Assembly: GCF_015277735.1 (NCBI RefSeq)
Contig: NZ_JADHDA010000001.1
Location: forward strand, 372,001 to 436,000
Length of the DNA: 64,000 nucleotides
Origin: Psychrobacter sp. NG254
Lineage (GTDB): Bacteria > Pseudomonadota > Gammaproteobacteria > Pseudomonadales > Moraxellaceae
Direction of reading: 5' to 3'
Positions 25,440 through 35,281 of the stretch are shown here, piece after piece (the first letter of the stretch is position 1; every line of letters begins with the position of its first letter). The notes beneath the pieces are model-generated. The model had not been told where the DNA came from. It made no database searches and saw nothing but the letters and a program-made list of their open reading frames with translations. The translations under genes were made by a program, and so were the position numbers.

Positions 25440-25652
25440 ATAGTCATTCCACTATAAAAGTATGACTGCGCTACCCTCGCTTGAAGTATTCAATATATAG
25501 TCAAAGAAGTCTAAAATGGATACAAGGCAGCCGACCGAAGATTGTACAAGTAGTACATCTAGGGAGAATAACGCCGTAGCCGTTTAGCAGTTCTCTGTCT
25601 ATACCTCTACGCTCGGTTGGCCTTGTCCTACTTTTAACTTGAATCGACTATA
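25440..25652. repeat. family 1 type-2 MITE-like repeat, split by a nested copy
   Basis: Left part (GATAGTCATTCCACTATAAAAG...GCTTGAAGTATTCA) and right part (CCTCTACGCTCGGTTGG...TTGAATCGACTATA) together match the intact 107-bp element at 57775-57881. They are separated by a complete 108-bp copy of the other type. Confidence 0.75.
25496..25603 (-). repeat. family 1 MITE-like repeat, copy B, nested
   Basis: 108 bp, reverse orientation relative to copy A, with ~93% identity by eye and the same TATAGTCA ends. Comparing the flanks with the element at 57775 shows that removing the copy plus one TA restores an uninterrupted element, as expected of TA-duplicating (IS630/Tc1-mariner-like) transposition. 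Confidence 0.8.
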
Positions 25653-25762
25653 GAAGCGTTTATCATCGCAGAACAGCCGCATCGCGTTTAGGGACGTTCG
25701 TCTGCGTTTATATTCTATCAAATGTTGAACGCTTTAATGTCATAAGCGAGCAGGTTGCGTCA

Positions 25763-28639
25763 CTAGATGTCGTCTACTATTATGTCAACAGGTCTATTTT
25801 TTTCTTGATGATCGATACTTTTCTCAATACTAGAGTACTGTTCAGCATCAGAAATTTGCTTGTCATCAGTTTTGTCAGGGTCTTTTTTTGTCTTTTTAAG
25901 CGTGTCTTTTTTGCGCTTAGGTGCCTTTTTTTGGTGCTTTGCTTTAGGCTTTTTCTTTGATTTCTTATTCTTTTTTCCATCATCGATGTCATCACCACTA
26001 TTTTGGTTTTCATCCCAGAGCATCAGACGACTTAGTACTTTGCCAAATAATGTGTCTTTGCGATAGCGGTCTTTTTTATTCGTTGTGTCGATGGGTAGAC
26101 CTGTCATCAATGTCAATGCTTCACTGAGCGTATAGACGCCATAGATGTGAAAGTTGCCAGCTTTCACTTCTTCAATGATGTCATCACGCAGCATCAGCTG
26201 CTTAACATTGGCCATTGGAATGACCACGCCTTGCTCACCCGTTAGGGCTTGTTCGCGGCACGCATCAAAGAATCCTGCGATTTTGGCATTGATACCGCCA
26301 ACCGCTTGTACTTCACCCAATTGATTCATCGAGCCCGTAATGGCGAGGGATTGGTTAATCGGCACGTTCGCCAAGGCAGACAGTAGCGCACAGCCTTCGC
26401 TGACGGTAGCGCTATCACCATCGATTTGGGCGTAACTTTGCTCAAACGCGAGCGACGCACTAAAGTTCAGCGCGTGGTGTTGGCTAAAGAGCGCACGTAA
26501 ATAGCTGGTCATGATGAGCATACCTTTAGCATGCAGGCTGCCACCTAAATCCACATCGCGCTCAATATCTAAAATCTCACCAGCGCCGATATTGGGTTGA
26601 ATGACAGCAGTCAGACGGGCGGGCATGCCAAACTCACTGTCCGCATAGCTGACGACGGTTAAAGCATTGACCTGCCCAACAGCAACGCCTTTTGTCTGGA
26701 TAAGCTGCTGACCATTTTTGAGCTCATCCCAGTACAGGTCACGAAGATAGCCTGAGCGCTCATCCATATCATCGATTGCTTGTGTAACGTGATCAGCTGT
26801 CACCAACTTTTGATCATCCAAGCGCGCATGGCGGTTTGACTCATGTAGCAATTTAATAAGTAAATCGCTATGCAGGCTCAAACGGTCTTGCTCTTCAGCT
26901 TGTAAGCTTAAATGCTCAAGCAAAGTGGCTTGTGCGCTACTGTCAAAGGGGTACAAGTCGGCATAATCGATGATGTCTGCCATTTTTGCGACCAGTGCCA
27001 ACTCATGCTCGCTAGTGCGTGACACGTCGTCATGAAAGTCAGCGCGGACTTTGAACACTGCATCAAACTCAGGCTCAAGCTCTAACAGCTCATAGTAAAG
27101 ATCCGCTTCACCCAACAAAATAACTTTGATGTCTAGCTCAATCGGGGCAGGCGATAACGACAAACTGCCAGTCAACGTCAGCATCTGCTCAAGGCTAGAG
27201 AGTTTTATTTTGCGAGATTGCAGCGCACGCTTTAATCCTTGCCATGCATAAGGGTGCTCAAGCAAGTGGCTGGCCTCTAACAGTAAATAACCACCATTGG
27301 CACGGTGCAGCGCCCCTGCTCGAATCATGCTGACATCGGTTGTCACCGTACCCAGTTGCGTGATCTGCTCGACATGCCCCAGCAAGTTGAGATGGGTTGG
27401 TAAGTCTTCGAACACCACAGGCGCGCCACTGTCTGGCGTGTGACTCACAATAATATTGACCGCATAGCGACTGGGTGTGGTGGCAAGGGCTGCAGTCACA
27501 AACTCTTCATCATCACCATTGACGATACGCTCGACATGGGTAACCATGTCAGAAAATACCGTTTTAAGATACTCGATGACTAGTGGATGCGCGGTGAATT
27601 GCTCATAAATAGGCGTAAATAGTGGCTCTAGCGCGCGCTGGGCAATACTACGATGTAATGCCTCTATGGCCTCATTGGCCTCATCTTCTAACTGCTCAAG
27701 TGCAATCGTTAATTGACTGAGCCGTTTTTGCATATGGTTTTTTTGTGCAAAGTTACTCAGTTCTGCTTCATAGTCACTGTTGCCATAGTTGCTATCACCA
27801 AAGCTACTATCACTAAAGCCACTATCACTATCAATATTGGCATCATTATTCAGATCTAGAGTATCAGTCTCATGGCGATCTTCTGCCGTTGAGGTACGCC
27901 CATGGCTATCAGTAGAAGCTTTATAATCATTAACATCACTCTCTACCGCAAGCTTGCTAGGATGAACGAACACAGCTTTGTTATCAAAAGGGCGGAACGT
28001 CAAGGCCAAATCGTATTGTTTACCCTCAGCGTTGAGAACATCATAAGCCTGACTTTCTTTTTGATGCGTGTTGTTTTTAATGGCTTCAATTTTGCTTTGA
28101 TATTGATCACTTCGAAAGCGTTGGCTTAGGCGTTTTTTGGCGTGTTGCCACAAGTGGTTGACTTGCTGTTGCAGTAGGGATGCTTGACCGGCAGACAGGC
28201 GCAACGCCAATGGAGTGCGTGGATCCGTAAAATTATGCACATAGACCCAATCATCAGGTGTCGTCTCATCAGCAGCAATGCGGGTCAGTAAACGGCTAAT
28301 GATGGTGCGTTTACCCAAACCGTTCTCGCCTGCAGCAAATACATGGTATCCACTCGCTTTTATATCTAGAGCCGTATGCAAGGCTTTAAGCGCACGCTGT
28401 TGACCAAAGCCAACATCTAAGTCAGGTGCAGTACGGGTATCTGTTGGCAGATCATCAGGATCGCTATAGCGCTTTAGTTGCTCAGCTGAAATGGCACAGT
28501 TTTGCTGAACCTCAACGAATATAGGATGCGGCGTCTGAGCGTCATCTTTCTTAGCCTCTGATGAGTCAGTAGTAGGTGAGGCTACATAGTTAGCGTCTTT
28601 TGATACATCAGATAGGGGCGTGTGTAAATGTTCGGTCAT
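25763..28639 (-). CDS. LonB/YcbZ-type AAA+ ATP-dependent protease
   Basis: 958 residues. Walker A (GENGLGKRT) lies near residue 105. The central part holds coiled helices, and residues 250-290 carry a Ser/Asp/Asn/Gly-rich insertion. The C-terminal Lon-type protease domain has the catalytic Ser in DGDSAT (~738) and Lys in GGINAKIAGF (~781), as in E. coli YcbZ (LonH), so it should be an active Ser-Lys protease. After ~880 there is an unusual tail: about 45 residues dominated by lysine (KKNKKSKKKPKAKHQKK...), then an acidic end. Probable cytoplasmic protein quality control; possibly nucleic-acid-associated through the tail (inference). It stands alone. Confidence 0.88.
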   Translation of the reverse strand: MTEHLHTPLSDVSKDANYVASPTTDSSEAKKDDAQTPHPIFVEVQQNCAISAEQLKRYSDPDDLPTDTRTAPDLDVGFGQQRALKALHTALDIKASGYHVFAAGENGLGKRTIISRLLTRIAADETTPDDWVYVHNFTDPRTPLALRLSAGQASLLQQQVNHLWQHAKKRLSQRFRSDQYQSKIEAIKNNTHQKESQAYDVLNAEGKQYDLALTFRPFDNKAVFVHPSKLAVESDVNDYKASTDSHGRTSTAEDRHETDTLDLNNDANIDSDSGFSDSSFGDSNYGNSDYEAELSNFAQKNHMQKRLSQLTIALEQLEDEANEAIEALHRSIAQRALEPLFTPIYEQFTAHPLVIEYLKTVFSDMVTHVERIVNGDDEEFVTAALATTPSRYAVNIIVSHTPDSGAPVVFEDLPTHLNLLGHVEQITQLGTVTTDVSMIRAGALHRANGGYLLLEASHLLEHPYAWQGLKRALQSRKIKLSSLEQMLTLTGSLSLSPAPIELDIKVILLGEADLYYELLELEPEFDAVFKVRADFHDDVSRTSEHELALVAKMADIIDYADLYPFDSSAQATLLEHLSLQAEEQDRLSLHSDLLIKLLHESNRHARLDDQKLVTADHVTQAIDDMDERSGYLRDLYWDELKNGQQLIQTKGVAVGQVNALTVVSYADSEFGMPARLTAVIQPNIGAGEILDIERDVDLGGSLHAKGMLIMTSYLRALFSQHHALNFSASLAFEQSYAQIDGDSATVSEGCALLSALANVPINQSLAITGSMNQLGEVQAVGGINAKIAGFFDACREQALTGEQGVVIPMANVKQLMLRDDIIEEVKAGNFHIYGVYTLSEALTLMTGLPIDTTNKKDRYRKDTLFGKVLSRLMLWDENQNSGDDIDDGKKNKKSKKKPKAKHQKKAPKRKKDTLKKTKKDPDKTDDKQISDAEQYSSIEKSIDHQEKNRPVDIIVDDI

Positions 28640-28998
28640 AGGCGTTAAGGCATCATCTTAAAGGTATTAAAGGAGTCGGTATTCTATCGAGCTTGATGTT
28701 TCATATTTATTCTAAGTGTCTATAATATAGTGAATCAATCAAGACATACTACAAGATATGTTTATGTTTTAACCATACTATTATGCGTATTTTGTATTAT
28801 ATCTATAAAAATCACTAGTATGGCCAGTACAAACAAGCCCGTTAATCAGGATATTCGATGCTATCAAAGCAGAATAACGCCTCATGATAGGCGCAGATAG
28901 TATAAGATGTCGCACATTGGCGCAATCTGCAACTATTCAATGAGCAGACTGCATGATAAAATAGTCGGTTCACATGTCAAAACTGGATAACTTGTTGT
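28640..28998. other. divergent intergenic region, lon-like gene / rsmG
   Basis: About 359 bases, very AT-rich in the first half, with no gene or strong hairpin seen. It must contain the promoters for both flanking genes. Confidence 0.4.
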
Positions 28999-29712
28999 AT
29001 GTCAGCTTCCGCTAAAACCACATCTTCTGCTAACACAGGTACTATCCGCATTGATCCAACCGGCTTTGTAAAGCTTGGGTCACAATTGCCAAAGCTGGCC
29101 AATATCTTGGCACAAGCCGTCAATGAGCTGGGCCTACCGTTAACCCAGATGCAGCAGCGCACGTTATTGTTGTACTTAGACCAGCTTTTGTTGTGGAATA
29201 AAGCGTATAATCTGACCGCAATTACAGATCCAGAAGAAGCCCTGATCAAGCATGTGATTGATTGTTTGTCTATTATAACGCATTTACCATCAGGCTCGCT
29301 GCTGGATATCGGCACAGGTGCAGGATTGCCTGCGGTAATTATTGCGATTTGTCAGCCTGATCGCCAGTGCACGGCACTTGATAGTAACCAAAAGAAAATC
29401 CGTTTTATCAAGCAGATCAGTAGTGAGCTTGGTTTGAGTAATATGCAGCCCATTGCTTCGCGTATCGAAGCCCATGAGGCTAGCTATGCTGTGGTGACAT
29501 CTAGAGCCTTTGCCAGTCTGATAGACTTCGTGGAAGTGGCACAGCCAAGACTGGCGGATGGCGGGTACTTATGTGCGATGAAAGGTAAAGCGCCAAGCGA
29601 GGAAGAACTGCAAGCGTTAGAGGGTGATTGGCATATCAAAACCATCAAGCTGATCGTGCCGCGCCTACATGACAGCCGTCATTTAATTGAAATGTCCAGT
29701 CGAATTGCCTAA
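28999..29712 (+). CDS. rsmG: 16S rRNA (guanine-N7) methyltransferase RsmG
   Basis: 237 residues. It methylates N7 of G527 in 16S rRNA with S-adenosylmethionine. Motifs are the YNLTAITDPEEALIKHVIDCL helix block, the SAM-binding LLDIGTGAGLPAVIIA (~103), the LDSNQKKIRFI acidic loop, VTSRAFASL, and CAMKGKAP. The first ~25 residues are a non-conserved polar extension. It is followed by parA and parB, the usual gid-par arrangement, although mnmG is not present. Loss of RsmG gives low-level streptomycin resistance in other bacteria. Confidence 0.95.
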   Translation: MSASAKTTSSANTGTIRIDPTGFVKLGSQLPKLANILAQAVNELGLPLTQMQQRTLLLYLDQLLLWNKAYNLTAITDPEEALIKHVIDCLSIITHLPSGSLLDIGTGAGLPAVIIAICQPDRQCTALDSNQKKIRFIKQISSELGLSNMQPIASRIEAHEASYAVVTSRAFASLIDFVEVAQPRLADGGYLCAMKGKAPSEEELQALEGDWHIKTIKLIVPRLHDSRHLIEMSSRIA

Positions 29713-29886
29713 GCTATCAATGCTTTTAAGTGATTGAGTAGTCATGAAACATGGACAGTTTTTTGTGAAACACAGTTTACGTCTCGGGCTAAATGACATA
29801 GTATCTAACAGCATTAACATTTATCGCAGCTGAGTTGATCGTAAGAAAAGAATCAGTAATAGACCCCAATGAAATCGAGTGAGTGT

Positions 29887-30666
29887 ATGGAAATCATCGC
29901 AATTGCGAATCAGAAAGGCGGCGTGGGTAAAACCACAACAGCGGTAAATCTGACCGCCAGTTTGGCTGCTAAGCGCAAGCACGTACTGCTGATTGACCTA
30001 GACCCACAAGGCAATGCGACCAGTGGTACTGGTGTCGACAAAAACGAGCTAGCGCTGACGATAGCAGATGTGCTACTCGACGGTGTATCATTGTCTGAGG
30101 CTATCGTGACCAGTCCAGCTGGGTTTGATGTCATTGGTGCCAATCGCGACTTGGCTGGCATGGATATCACCTTGATGAGCAAGACCGACAGCCATGAGCT
30201 GTTTAAAACGGCGATGACAGCATTGGTTAATGATCAAGTTGCCCAGCAAAAACCCGCCTATGATTATGTGATTATAGATTGTGCGCCAAGCTTAAACTTG
30301 CTGACGATTAATGCCTTGGTCGCCACTGATAGTGTGATTATCCCTATGCAGTGTGAGTACTATGCACTTGAAGGCTTGGCAGATTTGTCACAGACGATTG
30401 AGCGTTTAACAGAGCTTAACCCCAAGCTGTATATTCGCGGTGTCGTCAGAACCTTATTTGATGCACGTAATACGCTTGCTCGAGATGTCTCTGCTGAGTT
30501 AGAAGCCCATTTTGGGGAAATCATGTATAAGACGCATATTCCAAGAAATATCCGCTTAGCCGAAGCGCCCGCACATGGGCTGCCAGTTATCGCGTACGAG
30601 AGATGGTCAAAAGGCGCACGCGCTTATCAAAAGCTGGCTGCTGAAGTGATGAAACAAAGCAGTTAG
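29887..30666 (+). CDS. parA: chromosome-partitioning ATPase ParA (Soj)
   Basis: About 259 residues. The start is set at the ATG at 29887 because the product then begins MEIIAIANQKGG, the canonical ParA N-terminus; an ATG six codons earlier is possible. It has a deviant Walker A (KGGVGKTT, residues 10-17), LLIDLDPQGNATSG, Walker B YVIIDCAPSLNLLTINAL and the MQCEYYALEGL segment. ParA binds the nucleoid when ATP-loaded and moves ParB-parS complexes to segregate chromosome origins. parB follows after 113 bases, and the origin of replication is often near this locus. Confidence 0.95.
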   Translation: MEIIAIANQKGGVGKTTTAVNLTASLAAKRKHVLLIDLDPQGNATSGTGVDKNELALTIADVLLDGVSLSEAIVTSPAGFDVIGANRDLAGMDITLMSKTDSHELFKTAMTALVNDQVAQQKPAYDYVIIDCAPSLNLLTINALVATDSVIIPMQCEYYALEGLADLSQTIERLTELNPKLYIRGVVRTLFDARNTLARDVSAELEAHFGEIMYKTHIPRNIRLAEAPAHGLPVIAYERWSKGARAYQKLAAEVMKQSS

Positions 30667-30779
30667 TTTTGATAATTTTTTGATAAAAAGAATTCGATAA
30701 AAAAGTATTTAACAGCATATTCAGTAAGCCGTATCAGTAATCAATTGGCTTTTATTTTAGTGTTAGAGGATAGGCAATC

Positions 30780-31937
30780 ATGGCGAAGAAAAGAGGGTTG
30801 GCGGCTAATCGAGGTTTAGATGCCTTGCTTGGGTCAATCAAAAAAGAAAAGCAAATTACCGCCTCTGCATTGCAAGATGACATGGCAGCGCGCGACAATG
30901 CTTTGCTTACTGCTGCGCCAGATACCGATATGCCAAACGCTAGCCAATCAGCGACAACAGATCGCACGTCAGACAATGATAAATCAACGGTTCGTTCAAT
31001 TGCTGCTGATAATGACGTCAGTCAGCGAAAAACTCGTGCGCCGCGTGCGACGAGTAAGAGCAGCATGCATAAAACTGGCGCTAACAAAAATCGTGTTAGT
31101 GGCGTTGATGCCAGCACTGAAGATCAAATCAGCTTGGTACAAATTGATGTTACTCGTCTACAGGCAGGTAAATACCAGCCACGCCGTGATATGAGCGAGA
31201 CCGCCCTTGCAGAGTTGGCGTCTTCTATTAAGCAGCATGGGGTGATGCAGCCTATTGTTATTCGTCCGCTACTGGCAAACGAGGACAAAAGCGAGGCATT
31301 TGTTACCCATGAGATTATTGCAGGGGAGCGTCGCTGGCGCGCGGCAAAAATGGCAGGAAAATCTGTTATCCCAGCCATTGAGCGTGCCTTGTCAGATGAG
31401 CTAGCGATCGCTCTAGCATTGATTGAAAACATTCAGCGTGAAGATTTATCAGTGATCGAACAGGCGGCGGCATTACAACGTTTTCATACAGAATTTGGCA
31501 TGAGTCATGCGATGATTGCTGAAGTTGTTGGTAAGGCGCGTACGACAGTATCGAACCTATTACGCCTAAACCAATTGCATGATACGGTAAAGGATCATTT
31601 GGCCAGCAGTGCATTAGATATGGGTCATGCACGCACGCTGCTTGCGCTATCTTCTGAGCAGCAGCCTATTATTGCCCAAAAAATCATCGATGGCGGCATG
31701 ACGGTGCGAGAGGCTGAAAAACTGGTCAAATCAATACTGCAGCCTGCGCCCAAAGCCAATCGTATCGAACAAGCACAGTCTCGTGACGCTGAACGTCTAA
31801 CCCAAAGACTGACCGATATGTTGGGTTCACAAGTTAAGCTTAAACATAAAAAAGATGGGCAGGGCAGTGTTGAGATTTTCTTTGAAAGTCAGGATCAGCT
31901 AGCCGCTTTAATCAAGCACATAGAAGGACAGTCTTAA
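30780..31937 (+). CDS. parB: chromosome-partitioning protein ParB (Spo0J)
   Basis: 385 residues. The N-terminal motif KKRGLAANRGLDALLG is the ParA-interacting peptide. A long disordered basic linker (~30-115) follows, then the CTPase/ParB core with YQPRRDM, the C-motif GERRWRAAK and IENIQREDLSVIEQA, the helix-turn-helix MIAEVVGKARTTVSNLLRL (~245-265) and a C-terminal dimerisation domain. ParB binds parS, spreads as a CTP-dependent clamp and recruits condensin. Its linker is longer than in most homologues. AGAGGATAGG gives a ribosome binding site. Confidence 0.95.
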   Translation: MAKKRGLAANRGLDALLGSIKKEKQITASALQDDMAARDNALLTAAPDTDMPNASQSATTDRTSDNDKSTVRSIAADNDVSQRKTRAPRATSKSSMHKTGANKNRVSGVDASTEDQISLVQIDVTRLQAGKYQPRRDMSETALAELASSIKQHGVMQPIVIRPLLANEDKSEAFVTHEIIAGERRWRAAKMAGKSVIPAIERALSDELAIALALIENIQREDLSVIEQAAALQRFHTEFGMSHAMIAEVVGKARTTVSNLLRLNQLHDTVKDHLASSALDMGHARTLLALSSEQQPIIAQKIIDGGMTVREAEKLVKSILQPAPKANRIEQAQSRDAERLTQRLTDMLGSQVKLKHKKDGQGSVEIFFESQDQLAALIKHIEGQS

Positions 31938-32040
31938 GATAGGGTCGAGTTAGCATTTTCTGTTCATATACTGACTTGCCTGCATAGCAACGATAACGAC
32001 GATAGCAACGATTTTTTCAACAACATGGAAGAAACTGAAT

Positions 32041-32766
32041 ATGTGGGAGTTGGTAAAAGCGGGTGGCTGGCTGATGACACCTATTGTTGTGTGCTCAATA
32101 CTTGCACTGGTGATCATTATCGAGCGGAGCCATACCCTACAGTTCAACAAAATCGTTCCCAGCAGATTACGTGAGCAGCTCATTACTCGCCTGCGCGAAA
32201 ATGGCGATATTGGCCGCACGCAATTGATGAATGTTCGAGAAAAAACGGCGCTTGGTGATATTCTAGCGACCGGCTTGCTGTATCGCCAGTATGGTCTAGA
32301 GTCTATGACCATGCATATGCAAAACCGTGCTAGTGTGCAAATACATCATCTAGAAAAAAACATCAATATGCTGGGTACGATTGGCGCGATTTCGCCATTG
32401 CTCGGTTTGCTAGGGACAGTACTAGGCATCATCTCCTCATTTTTAGCGATTACTGATGGGGCCATGCAAGACCCAACGATGTTAGCCGCTGGTGTCTCAC
32501 AAGCGCTTATCACAACTGCTGCTGGTATGGTTGTTGCGATTCCTGCACTGGTGGCTTATCGATATTTTCAGCGCCGTATTATAGATATCAATGCTCAGTT
32601 TGAGACCCAAGCAGGGCTGATGGTGCAAGAGCTATACGATTATCAGTTGCTTGATTATGCTCATGTGGCGATGCCCGCTAATTATTTGCCAGTCGATGAC
32701 AGTATGGCTGATGATCAGTCATTTGAAGGGTTAAGCTCAGACAAAACCAGCATCGCAGCACTATAG
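32041..32766 (+). CDS. exbB: ExbB/TolQ-type proton channel subunit
   Basis: 241 residues of the MotA/TolQ/ExbB family. There are three transmembrane helices: residues ~10-28 (MTPIVVCSILALVIIIE), ~112-140 (LGTIGAISPLLGLLGTVLGIISSFLA) and ~155-178 (ITTAAGMVVAIPALVAYRYF). With the adjacent ExbD-like protein it would use the proton gradient to energise an outer-membrane process. The gene pair sits immediately before msbA-lpxK-kdsB, a conserved placement in gammaproteobacteria, where its partner TonB-like protein is not encoded. The C-terminal ~45 residues are acidic and poorly conserved. Confidence 0.9.
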   Translation: MWELVKAGGWLMTPIVVCSILALVIIIERSHTLQFNKIVPSRLREQLITRLRENGDIGRTQLMNVREKTALGDILATGLLYRQYGLESMTMHMQNRASVQIHHLEKNINMLGTIGAISPLLGLLGTVLGIISSFLAITDGAMQDPTMLAAGVSQALITTAAGMVVAIPALVAYRYFQRRIIDINAQFETQAGLMVQELYDYQLLDYAHVAMPANYLPVDDSMADDQSFEGLSSDKTSIAAL

Positions 32767-32833
32767 TGAGTGAGGTTTTTTATAGACAAGCATGCTCAAT
32801 CCTATGATTGGCAGTTAAATTGAAGAGACGGAT

Positions 32834-33265
32834 ATGCGCTTTAGAAAACCGACGGTTGAGCCACTTGAAATTAATCTAACGCCGATGATTGACTGCTTAT
32901 TATTTTTGATTGTATTTCTGCTATTAGCGACTTCATTTAACCACTTTAGTCGCTTAAATATTATTCTTCCTGACGCTGAAGGTGTCGCGCTGACCGAACA
33001 AAACAACAGCATTGAAGTCGCGGTACAAGAGGATGGCAGTTACTCAGTGAATGGCATCACCCTTGCCAGTAGCAATGAGGCTGAATTGATCAGCATGCTA
33101 CAGCAAGAGGCAGGTAGTAATCGTGATATGCTCTTTGTGATTGCTGCTGATGCTAATGCCACTCATCAATCTGTGGTGCGGGTGATGGACGTCGCAGGAA
33201 AGCTAGGGTTTTTGAACCTTAATATCAGTACGGTTGTACCACTTGGTCAACCATTACCGCAATAG
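32834..33265 (+). CDS. exbD: ExbD/TolR-type subunit
   Basis: 143 residues. One transmembrane helix follows a short cytoplasmic start and carries the essential aspartate in the TPMIDCLLFLIVFLLLATSF segment (Asp ~20). The periplasmic domain (~45-143) follows the ExbD/TolR fold (VQEDGSYSVNGI...VVRVMDVAGKLGFLNLNISTV). It pairs with the ExbB-like protein 67 bases upstream to form a proton-driven motor complex in the inner membrane. Confidence 0.9.
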   Translation: MRFRKPTVEPLEINLTPMIDCLLFLIVFLLLATSFNHFSRLNIILPDAEGVALTEQNNSIEVAVQEDGSYSVNGITLASSNEAELISMLQQEAGSNRDMLFVIAADANATHQSVVRVMDVAGKLGFLNLNISTVVPLGQPLPQ

Positions 33266-33394
33266 TATATAGTTGCTTTATATCACTGTTTTATATAGCT
33301 AATTTATATAGCCACTTTAGTACTACTAATAATCCTATGAAGCTGTGCTTTTAGCACAGTTTATTCATATCATAATACCCAAATCGAGGCTTTT

Positions 33395-35179
33395 ATGAGC
33401 CAAATATATCAATCCGACTCAAAAGCATCCGCTAATAAACTGTCAGCGGAGCCATCAACGACGCCTAAACGTCAGACCCTACTTCGTCTACTAAGGTATT
33501 TAAAGCCGTATTGGTGGGCATTGGCACTGACTGTGTTAGGTTTTGCGATCAATGCTGGAACAGAGATATGGATTGCCAAGCTTTTGCAGTATATTACTGA
33601 CGCTATCAATCAAGGCGATCAAAGCAAGCAGAACCTGTTTCCATTACTGATTATCGCATTGTTCTTCGTACGTGGTTTGGGTAGTTTTTTGGGTAACTAT
33701 TATTCTGCTTTGGTCTCGCGTAACTTGGTGTATGAATTGCGAGTAGAGGTTTTTAACAAATTGCTGCGTTTACCAAGCTCATTTTATTTGGCCAACCCAG
33801 CAGGTACTATTTCATCAAAGCTGATATTTGACGTGGAACAGGTCACAGCAGCCAGTACAGAATCTATGAAGACGGTATTGCGTGATGGCTTGACAGTAGT
33901 GGCTCTGCTTGGGTTTTTGCTCTACAGCAATTGGCGTTTGACCTTAATTTTATTTCTGGTACTACCACCAATACTATGGCTTATTCGCATTGCATCTAAG
34001 CGTTACCTAAAATTGTCTAAGGGCATTCAAGAGACGATGGGTGATGTCAGTCATATTACCAATGAAGTCATCGGCGGCTATCAGGTGGTCAAAAACTATG
34101 GCGGACAAGCATACGAAGCCGAACGTTTTGATAAGACATCAAAAAAGAATCTACGCCAAGGTATGAAGGTCGTCGTTACCAATAGTATCAATACGCCAGC
34201 AGTACAGCTGTTGATGGCAATAGCGATGTCAGTTGTGGTGTGGCTCGCACTGCGTCCATCGGTGATTAATAATATTTCAGCCGGTGAGTTTATCTCCTAT
34301 ATTGCGGCGGCTGGTCTTCTGAGTAAGCCTGTCCGTTCGCTGACAGACGTGAACCAAAAGTTGCAAAAAGGCATCGCGGCTGGCGAGTCAATTTTTGCGC
34401 TTCTTGATGAGCCAGAAGAACAAGATACAGGTGTGCTCAGCTCAGCCTTAACCGGTGAGATGAAGCTTGATAATGTCAATTTGATCTATCCAGATTCGAC
34501 AGTGGCACTGCGCGACTTTACGTTAGATATCCGTGCAGGAGAGACCGTTGCATTGGTAGGGCGTAGCGGGGCAGGTAAATCCTCCTTGGTAAACTTGTTA
34601 ACACGTACGCTCACCACAACTTCAGGACAAATCACACTGGATGGTATGCCTATTGAAGATATAAAGCTTGAGAGCCTGCGTGCTCAAATTGCAATGGTCA
34701 ATCAGCAAGTGGTTCTGTTTAATACGACGGTATTTAACAACATCGCTTATGGTAGCTTAGCCAATAAGAGTCAGTCCGACGTTGAGCGTGCTGCAAAAGA
34801 TGCTTTCGCTCATGATTTTATTATGAAAATGCCGAATGGCTACCAAAGTGAAATCGGTGCCGAAGGTTTGCAGCTATCAGGTGGGCAGCGTCAGCGCTTG
34901 TCTATCGCTCGTGCACTACTAAAAGATGCGCCTATTCTTATTTTAGATGAAGCAACCAGTGCGCTAGACAACGAGTCAGAGCATTATATTCAGCAAGCGC
35001 TAGACAATGTGATGAAAAACCGCACGACGCTAGTGATTGCCCATCGACTGACCACTATCGAGTCTGCTGATCGTATCGCTGTGTTGGATGCAGGGCAGAT
35101 TGTCGAGCTAGGCACGCATACAGAATTGATGCAGTTGCAAGGTCATTATGCACAGATGTATGACCGTGATTTTGAATAG
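33395..35179 (+). CDS. msbA: lipid A export ATP-binding/permease MsbA
   Basis: 594 residues, a half-transporter ABC exporter that flips lipid A-core across the inner membrane. A six-helix transmembrane domain occupies residues ~30-335. The ATPase domain has Walker A GRSGAGKS (~388), Q-loop MVNQQVVLFN, signature LSGGQRQRLS (~494), Walker B ILILDEATSALD (~514) and the H-switch IAHRLTT. It precedes lpxK directly, the conserved msbA-lpxK pair. The Q-loop and the GSLANK region match typical MsbA. Confidence 0.95.
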   Translation: MSQIYQSDSKASANKLSAEPSTTPKRQTLLRLLRYLKPYWWALALTVLGFAINAGTEIWIAKLLQYITDAINQGDQSKQNLFPLLIIALFFVRGLGSFLGNYYSALVSRNLVYELRVEVFNKLLRLPSSFYLANPAGTISSKLIFDVEQVTAASTESMKTVLRDGLTVVALLGFLLYSNWRLTLILFLVLPPILWLIRIASKRYLKLSKGIQETMGDVSHITNEVIGGYQVVKNYGGQAYEAERFDKTSKKNLRQGMKVVVTNSINTPAVQLLMAIAMSVVVWLALRPSVINNISAGEFISYIAAAGLLSKPVRSLTDVNQKLQKGIAAGESIFALLDEPEEQDTGVLSSALTGEMKLDNVNLIYPDSTVALRDFTLDIRAGETVALVGRSGAGKSSLVNLLTRTLTTTSGQITLDGMPIEDIKLESLRAQIAMVNQQVVLFNTTVFNNIAYGSLANKSQSDVERAAKDAFAHDFIMKMPNGYQSEIGAEGLQLSGGQRQRLSIARALLKDAPILILDEATSALDNESEHYIQQALDNVMKNRTTLVIAHRLTTIESADRIAVLDAGQIVELGTHTELMQLQGHYAQMYDRDFE

Positions 35180-35281
35180 CGTCATGTGATTCTGTTTCAA
35201 TATACATCTTATGATAAAGCAGCACTGAATACATTTTATGATAAAGCGGCACTGAATTTATAGAATAAGTGGTCAATAAAC

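Noticed and set aside
27760-27850. CRISPR-like short repeats (CTATCAC units)
   Set aside because: The repeats fall within the protease coding frame and encode the Ser/Asp/Asn-rich insertion; no spacers of constant length.
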